Of a stretch of 27,888 bases of DNA, positions 23,394 to 27,888 are shown one piece after another (within the stretch, counting starts at the first letter, position 1; each line of letters starts with the position of its first letter). Position numbers and translations under genes: made by a program. The notes below the pieces were generated by a model that saw only the letters and a program-made list of their open reading frames with translations, had not been told where the DNA came from and did not search any database. This DNA is from an uncultured Lachnospiraceae bacterium (GTDB lineage Bacteria > Bacillota > Clostridia > Lachnospirales > Lachnospiraceae), in contig CAMPAX010000005.1 in the NCBI GenBank assembly GCA_946633495.1, positions 1 to 27,888 on the forward strand, in the 5' to 3' direction.

Positions 23394-24683
23394 TTATTTT
23401 TGGGGAATAAGCTTCTCGGTACCACCCATATAAGGACGCAGAACCTCCGGAATATTCACGGAACCGTCGGCATTCAGGTTGTTCTCCAGGAATGCAATGA
23501 GCATACGGGGAGGAGCAACCACCGTATTATTCAGGGTGTGAGCCAGATACTTCTTGCCGTCATCCCCCTTCACGCGGATCCGAAGACGACGCGCCTGAGC
23601 GTCACCTAAATTGGAGCAGCTTCCTACTTCAAAATATTTCTGCTGGCGCGGAGACCATGCTTCCACGTCGATGGACTTTACCTTCAGGTCGGCAAGATCT
23701 CCGGAGCAGCATTCCAGAGTACGCACCGGAACATCCAGACTGCGGAACAGTTCTACGGTGTAGCTGTACAGTTTATGGAACCAGTCCATGGATTCTTCCG
23801 GTTTGCAGATGACGATCATTTCCTGCTTCTCAAACTGATGGATGCGGTATACGCCTCTCTCCTCGATGCCATGAGCACCCTTCTCCTTACGGAAGCAGGG
23901 AGAATAACTGGTCAGTGTCAGAGGCAATGTCGACTCTTCAATCATGGAATCGATGAAACGTCCGATCATGGAATGCTCGCTGGTTCCGATGAGGTAGAGA
24001 TCCTCTCCCTCAATCTTGTACATCATGGATTCCATCTCATCAAAACTCATAACGCCGGTAACCACATCGCTGCGGATCATGAATGGCGGGATGCAATAGG
24101 TAAATCCTTTTCCAATCATGAAATCCCGGGCATAGGACAGAATCGCGGAATGCAGACGGGCGATGTCACCGATCAGATAATAGAAACCGTTTCCGGCAAC
24201 CTTTCTTGCAGCGTCCAGATCGATCCCTGCCAGACGTTCCATGATCTCCGTGTGATAAGGAATCTCAAAATCCGGAACGACCGGATCACCAAACTTCTGA
24301 ACCTCTACATTTTCACTGTCATCCTTACCGATGGGAACAGAAGGATCGATGATATTCGGAATGACCAGCATGATCTTCCGAAGTGCTTCTTCAACCTGAG
24401 GTGCTTCCGCTTCCAGATCAGCAAGACGTTTGGAGAATTCCGCAACCTTCTTCTTTGCTTCTTCGGCACCGTCCTTGTCACCCTGCGCCATGAATTTACC
24501 GATCTCCTTGGAGATCTTGTTCTTATCGGCGCGAAGCTGATCAGCTTCCGCCTGGATATCTCTTCTCTTCTGATCCAGCTCGATGGCTTCGTCTACCATA
24601 GGAAGCTTTCGGTCCTGAAACTTATTCTGAATGTTCTTTTTTACAATGTCAGGGTTTTCTCTGAGAAATTTAATGTCTAACAT
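23394..24683 (-). CDS. serS: Seryl-tRNA synthetase
   Basis: This enzyme charges tRNA-Ser and tRNA-Sec with serine. The N-terminal arm (about 25-105) is a charged coiled coil that holds the tRNA long arm. The class II catalytic parts follow: TSEHSMIGRF, motif 2 as SPCFRKEKGAHGIEERGVYR followed by IHQFEKQEM, and motif 3 LNNTVVAPPRMLIAFLENN near 390-408. At 429 residues the length is standard. GGAGG precedes the ATG at 24683. Only 77 bases separate it from the DUF4446 gene, leaving no room for a T-box leader, so expression probably comes from the parAB side. Confidence 0.97.
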   Translation of the reverse strand: MLDIKFLRENPDIVKKNIQNKFQDRKLPMVDEAIELDQKRRDIQAEADQLRADKNKISKEIGKFMAQGDKDGAEEAKKKVAEFSKRLADLEAEAPQVEEALRKIMLVIPNIIDPSVPIGKDDSENVEVQKFGDPVVPDFEIPYHTEIMERLAGIDLDAARKVAGNGFYYLIGDIARLHSAILSYARDFMIGKGFTYCIPPFMIRSDVVTGVMSFDEMESMMYKIEGEDLYLIGTSEHSMIGRFIDSMIEESTLPLTLTSYSPCFRKEKGAHGIEERGVYRIHQFEKQEMIVICKPEESMDWFHKLYSYTVELFRSLDVPVRTLECCSGDLADLKVKSIDVEAWSPRQQKYFEVGSCSNLGDAQARRLRIRVKGDDGKKYLAHTLNNTVVAPPRMLIAFLENNLNADGSVNIPEVLRPYMGGTEKLIPQK

Positions 24684-24760
24684 GGTTGGATTGTCCTCCG
24701 GTTGGTGTTATTTTAATTTGCTTTTTTATGAATTCATTTGATCGATCTGAAGGATCGGTG

Positions 24761-25309
24761 TCAGTCGATATCAAAGGTCTCGTCCGGTGAGGTCATAGCC
24801 TCGATCTCCTCTTCCACTGTCTGCGCTTTTTGGATCGCTTCTTTTTCCTCGGAAGAAAGTGCAGTGAAGGATTCGCCTTTGATGATCTCTTTTGCGTAAA
24901 TGTAGCAGCCATCCCGGGAATGCATGGAATTCAGCACAACTCCGGTATTCTCCTGATCCAACAGAGCCAGAGAGAAACTTAGGGTTCCGGCAGTATTATC
25001 GAAGGCGTCATATTTGACCAGACCTACTTTGTTGATACAGGAATCAAGGTGACCCTTGAAGGTTTTATGTTCGGATGTGACCCGGCGGGCATTGTTCTTT
25101 ACCTTGTCCATTTCCTTGAAACGGGTCAGAATGATCTTCTCCAGATCCTTCCCTTTTTTCCCGCTCATTACAGCGGCGTATTTTCGGTTAATATATTCCA
25201 GACGGCGGATCGTGAAAAAGAGAGCCACAGCCAGAACTATGATCAGGATGAGAAATATGATCAGGATGATCTCAACCCGTATCCCGAAAACGGTGATTTT
25301 GTCATTCAT
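24761..25309 (-). CDS. DUF4446 family membrane protein
   Basis: The 182-residue protein has one membrane helix (about 9-33, IILIIFLILIIVLAVALFF) and a cytosolic domain containing KVGLVKYDAFDNTAGTLSFS followed by LALLDQENTGVVLNS, the DUF4446 signature. This family often sits directly after parB in Clostridia. Its function is unknown; genomic context suggests a link to chromosome segregation or cell envelope. The C-terminus is acidic. The gap to parB is 51 bases. Confidence 0.88.
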   Translation of the reverse strand: MNDKITVFGIRVEIILIIFLILIIVLAVALFFTIRRLEYINRKYAAVMSGKKGKDLEKIILTRFKEMDKVKNNARRVTSEHKTFKGHLDSCINKVGLVKYDAFDNTAGTLSFSLALLDQENTGVVLNSMHSRDGCYIYAKEIIKGESFTALSSEEKEAIQKAQTVEEEIEAMTSPDETFDID

Positions 25310-25360
25310 TCGGTTCTCCTATTCCATACACAGTACGTTGTACAGGTCATTGGTCGAGGG

Positions 25361-26296
25361 TCAGTTTCTTGGAATGCTGTACAGGAGGTGAAGGATTCGC
25401 TCCATGTCATCCGTGGAATAATATTCAATCTCGATCTTACCGCGATCCTTGGATTTTGCTTTCACGGATGTCTTCGTTCCAAGCACAGTCTTCAGATTTT
25501 CTTCGATCTCCTTATAAATGGGAGTCAGATCCTTTTCGGTATTTTCAGCTGATTTCTCATCCGGTTTCTGATCAGCGCGAGCCAAAACCTTCTTTACATA
25601 GAGCTCTGTTTCACGAACAGTCATCCGCTGATCGAAAATCTTCATGGCAGTTTCATACTGAAGTTCCGGATCTTCGATCATAATGAGGGATCTTGCATGT
25701 CCGGTGGTGATCATTTCATCCACCAGCATCTGCTGAACCTTTTCACAAAGCTTCAACAGTCGGAGTGAATTCGTGATTGTGGTCCGTCCCTTGGAAACCC
25801 GGTCAGCAACCTCGTCCTGTTTCAGATGAAATTCTTCGATCAGACGCTGGTATGCATGCGCTTCCTCAATCGGATTCAGATTTTCACGCTGAAGGTTCTC
25901 GATCAAGGCAATCTCGACCTGCTGCTGCTTTGTGTATTCACGGATCACAACCGGAACCTCTTTCAGGCCGGCCATTCTTGCAGCCCGCCAACGACGTTCA
26001 CCTGCGATGATCTCATAATATTTAGCTTTTTTCACCACGATGATTGGTTCGATCATTCCCACCTGTTTGATGGACTCCGATAATTCTGCCAATGCATCTT
26101 CGTTAAAATTCTTACGTGGCTGAGATTTGTTCGGTTCGATGTCAGATATTTTGAGCTTTTTTTCGACTTCTTTTACTACCGTTTTTGTCTCTGTTTTTAC
26201 TGTTGTTTTCTCCGTTGATTTCTTCTTGCCTGTATCCGGAGTATCTGTCGGTATCAGATCATTGATACCACGACCAAGGCCTCTCTTTATTGCCAT
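25361..26296 (-). CDS. parB: Chromosome partitioning protein ParB (Spo0J)
   Basis: ParB loads on parS as a CTP-dependent clamp and recruits SMC near the origin. The N-terminal GLGRGINDLIP (6-16) is the ParA-stimulating segment. A Lys/Thr/Glu-rich linker follows (about 20-48). The CTP-binding motif GERRWRAAR lies at 99-107, and the helix-turn-helix around LKQDEVADRVSKGRTTITNS at 158-177. The C-terminal dimer domain ends IEYYSTDDMERILHLLYSIP. The ATG at 26296 follows a perfect AGGAGG; the upstream open frame to 26413 covers the leader and is not coding-like. At 311 residues it is of normal length. Confidence 0.96.
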   Translation of the reverse strand: MAIKRGLGRGINDLIPTDTPDTGKKKSTEKTTVKTETKTVVKEVEKKLKISDIEPNKSQPRKNFNEDALAELSESIKQVGMIEPIIVVKKAKYYEIIAGERRWRAARMAGLKEVPVVIREYTKQQQVEIALIENLQRENLNPIEEAHAYQRLIEEFHLKQDEVADRVSKGRTTITNSLRLLKLCEKVQQMLVDEMITTGHARSLIMIEDPELQYETAMKIFDQRMTVRETELYVKKVLARADQKPDEKSAENTEKDLTPIYKEIEENLKTVLGTKTSVKAKSKDRGKIEIEYYSTDDMERILHLLYSIPRN

Positions 26297-26348
26297 AGTA
26301 ACCTCCTGTATGTTACGAAATGTATGAATTCGTTTTTTGGTCTGATGA

Positions 26349-26459
26349 GGAACATGGTGCATGTTCCATAGGTGTTGATTACAGATAATTCTATATGTAA
26401 CAGTTATCAACATGGTTTACATAATATTAGTTGTATTTGTTTGTAACTTTTTATGTAAA
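26349..26459 (-). promoter_or_regulatory. Inverted repeats in the parA-parB spacer
   Basis: A perfect 8-bp hairpin with three-base loop (GGAACATG at 26349-26356, CATGTTCC at 26360-26367) lies in the probable parB leader. Upstream are TATGTAA (26394-26400), TTTACATAA (26416-26424, opposite direction) and TTATGTAAA (26451-26459), with a DnaA-box-like TTATCAACA (26404-26412) between the first two. They could be protein binding sites or RNA structure. No convincing parB promoter was found. Confidence 0.4.
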
Positions 26460-26528
26460 TCAGATGTTTTTTTGATTAAATGTCTGAAATCCCTTTATTT
26501 TTGGGGATTCCGGGTTTATTTGATTCAT

Positions 26529-27314
26529 TCAGGTTAAAAACAGCTTATTGTTGATAACTTCGTTGGCAAGTGCTCTGTAAGCCTCTGCACCGGAGGAACG
26601 ACTGTCGTAAAGATTGATCGGAAGACCGAAGCTGGGCGCCTCCGCCAGTCGTACATTTCTCGGAACCAATGTATTATATATGATCTCATCTAAGTTGGCC
26701 TTGACATTATCTACCACCTGTTGAGACAGGTTGTTTCTGGAATCATACATTGTAAATACGACACCCTCAATCTCCAGGGTTTTATTCAGTTTCTGCTTGA
26801 TCAGCTTGATCGTATACATCAACTGTGTCAGTCCGTCTAAAGCATAGAATTCACATTGGATCGGAACGATAACTGTGTCTGCTGCGGTCATGGAATTGAT
26901 GGTAAGAATTCCAAGTGCCGGCGGACAGTCAATGATGATAAAATCATATTTTTTTCTAAGAGGACGAATCAGTTTTTTGAGTATAAACTGCTTTTCATCA
27001 GTCTCAAGGAAATCCACTTCTGCTCCGGCAAGCTCCCTGCTGGAGGGGATCAGACTGATCTGTAGATTCTGGTTTTCAAAAATATTTACCAGAAGTGCTT
27101 CTCCCAGATTACAGTTTCCGCACATCACATCGTAAATGGAGTAGTTTAAACTGTTTTTATCTACCCCCAATCCACTGGTCATATTTCCCTGAGGATCCAT
27201 GTCGATGGCCAAAACCTTTTTCCCTTTTTCAGCAAGACAGGCTGCTAAATTGATGGAAGTGGTTGTTTTTCCTACACCACCTTTTTGGTTTGCTATTGCT
27301 ATGATTCTTCCCAT
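26529..27314 (-). CDS. parA: Chromosome partitioning ATPase ParA (Soj)
   Basis: ParA binds DNA nonspecifically in its ATP state and, with ParB, moves origins apart; in Firmicutes it also regulates DnaA. The deviant Walker A motif KGGVGKTT is at residues 11-18, DMDPQGN follows, and IIDCPPALG is Walker B. At 261 residues it is the short Soj type without an N-terminal DNA-binding domain, so it is chromosomal rather than the large plasmid form. GGAG lies eight bases ahead of the ATG at 27314. ParB begins 232 bases downstream, an unusually wide gap for this pair. Confidence 0.97.
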   Translation of the reverse strand: MGRIIAIANQKGGVGKTTTSINLAACLAEKGKKVLAIDMDPQGNMTSGLGVDKNSLNYSIYDVMCGNCNLGEALLVNIFENQNLQISLIPSSRELAGAEVDFLETDEKQFILKKLIRPLRKKYDFIIIDCPPALGILTINSMTAADTVIVPIQCEFYALDGLTQLMYTIKLIKQKLNKTLEIEGVVFTMYDSRNNLSQQVVDNVKANLDEIIYNTLVPRNVRLAEAPSFGLPINLYDSRSSGAEAYRALANEVINNKLFLT

Positions 27315-27353
27315 AGTTCTTCTCCAATTGCTTCCTTTTCATGCATTGTACGT

Positions 27354-27394
27354 ATATAAAGGGATGATCATGTGCATAAATTCACCCCTTATAT
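27354..27394 (-). promoter_or_regulatory. Hairpin in the parA leader
   Basis: On the plus strand ATATAAAGGGATG (27354-27366) faces CACCCCTTATAT (27383-27394). With one bulged base they form 12 pairs, one of them G-U. It lies between the parA promoter and its ribosome binding site, so it would be part of the mRNA leader. Confidence 0.4.
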
Positions 27395-27410
27395 CGCACA
27401 TACAGTGGAT

Positions 27411-27439
27411 ATTATAGCACTTTTTGCAGGTAGTTTCCA
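27411..27439 (-). promoter_or_regulatory. parA promoter
   Basis: On the minus strand TGGAAA (27434-27439), 17 bases, then a perfect TATAAT (27411-27416) preceded by TGC, an extended -10. Transcription would start near 27404, giving a leader of about 90 bases. Confidence 0.7.
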
Positions 27440-27797
27440 TAACTACATATGGTAGAGAACTATCACAAAAGCACAAGATATTTTGTTTTGCATTTAGGTG
27501 GTCTGTTACATTCTATGATTGTTGATTCCTTTAGTTGCTTTGTTCTATATTACTTGTTTTACGAAACCGGATTAAAAGATTTTTGTGTTCTAATCTCATG
27601 TTCCGCCGAAATATACCATCATTGCCATTAACATTTTGGCCTTCTATTTAGGGACATCAATTTTCCACAGTTTGTTTATATCAAGGTATCATCGTGTAGT
27701 CCTGAGGAGGCGCGAGTGCGGTGCTACGCATGTCGTTGGCCGAGTACGACCAGGCGGAAGTTCCAGAGGCCGAATGTACATCTGATTCTTGATCATA

Positions 27798-27813
27798 TGT
27801 TTCACGTGAAACA
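27798..27813. other. parS: parS centromere-like site
   Basis: TGTTTCACGTGAAACA matches the bacterial parS consensus exactly. The dyad continues three bases on each side, so 27795-27816 is a perfect 22-bp palindrome. ParB encoded at 25361-26296 should load here. It is the only parS seen in the window. Confidence 0.97.
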
Positions 27814-27861
27814 TATTCTTGTTACATGTGTATTAATATGATGATAGGGTCAAAAGGTCCG

Positions 27862-27884
27862 AGCGACGCGCTTGCGCGGTCGCT
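27862..27884. repeat. GC-rich hairpin at right edge
   Basis: AGCGACGCGC (27862-27871) and GCGCGGTCGCT (27874-27884) pair with one bulged base around a TT loop. The element may continue beyond the window, so its full size is unknown. Confidence 0.5.
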
Positions 27885-27888
27885 TGAG

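Larger units (their letters stand above)
27315..27888. other. 574-base intergenic region upstream of parA
   Basis: No credible gene is seen; the short frames on either strand lack ribosome binding sites and coding character. From left to right it holds the parA leader hairpin, the parA promoter, an AT-rich stretch (27440-27690) with one DnaA-box-like TTTTCCACA (27661-27669), a GC-rich patch (27698-27778), the parS site and a second GC-rich hairpin at the right edge. Confidence 0.7.

Noticed and set aside
24684..24760. Possible T-box leader before serS
   Set aside because: Only 77 bases are available, with no T-box sequence or antiterminator stem.
25608..25620. TGTTTCACGAACA inside parB, resembling parS
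   Set aside because: It matches only the left half of the consensus and lacks the CACGTG dyad, so ParB is not expected to bind it as parS.
26488..26509. AATCCC/GGGATT hairpin as a parA terminator
   Set aside because: The stem is only 6 bp with an A-rich loop and has no T-run on the minus strand.
27449..27631. 60-codon plus-strand frame upstream of parA
   Set aside because: AT-rich random-looking translation, no ribosome binding site, overlaps nothing conserved.

Overview
This window spans the chromosomal replication origin of a Gram-positive bacterium of the class Clostridia, most likely family Lachnospiraceae. The evidence is the gene content around dnaA (rpmH-rnpA-yidD-yidC-jag on one side, dnaN-S4 protein-recF-gyrB-gyrA on the other), AGGAGG-type ribosome binding sites, a parA-parB-DUF4446-serS string, a protein that looks like the Lachnospiraceae family DUF3881, and a two-subunit class I fumarase. 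All family names come from recognising the sequences; no search was run.

Left arm (1-18064). Reading leftward from the origin, all on the minus strand, are dnaA, dnaN, a small S4-domain protein, recF, gyrB and gyrA. These are followed by a 65-residue membrane protein, the two fumarase subunits, an unrecognised single-pass membrane protein, a MoxR ATPase / DUF58 / transglutaminase trio, a membrane protein with a repeated Gly-Gly-Tyr-Gln-Gln tail, and a zinc-ribbon membrane protein cut by the left edge. The only plus-strand gene in this arm is upp, which has its own promoter, a structured leader and a terminator.

Origin (about 16377-18430). DnaA-box-like 9-mers lie on both sides of dnaA, as in other Firmicutes. 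Upstream of dnaA four boxes sit 10-12 bp apart. Between dnaA and dnaN an AT-rich tract and a run of TAG/TAA triplets directly abut a DnaA box, matching the DnaA-trio unwinding element described in Bacillus subtilis.

Right arm (18431-27888). rpmH, rnpA, yidD, yidC and jag form a plus-strand operon that ends in a strong terminator. The rest is on the minus strand and points toward the origin: an unrecognised 199-residue protein, tRNA-Arg(CCU), a DUF3881-like protein, serS, a DUF4446 protein, parB and parA. The mnmE-mnmG-rsmG genes that usually follow jag are absent here, so this segment looks inverted relative to the Bacillus arrangement. The last 574 bases hold the parA promoter, one perfect parS site and two GC-rich structured patches, but no credible gene.

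Most genes are core: initiation (DnaA), sliding clamp (DnaN), repair (RecF), supercoiling (GyrA/GyrB), origin segregation (ParA/ParB/parS), membrane protein insertion (YidC/YidD) and RNA handling (RNase P protein, Jag). No mobile element, CRISPR array or defence system was found. The most interesting signals are in the origin, the intergenic structured elements and the inverted segregation block.
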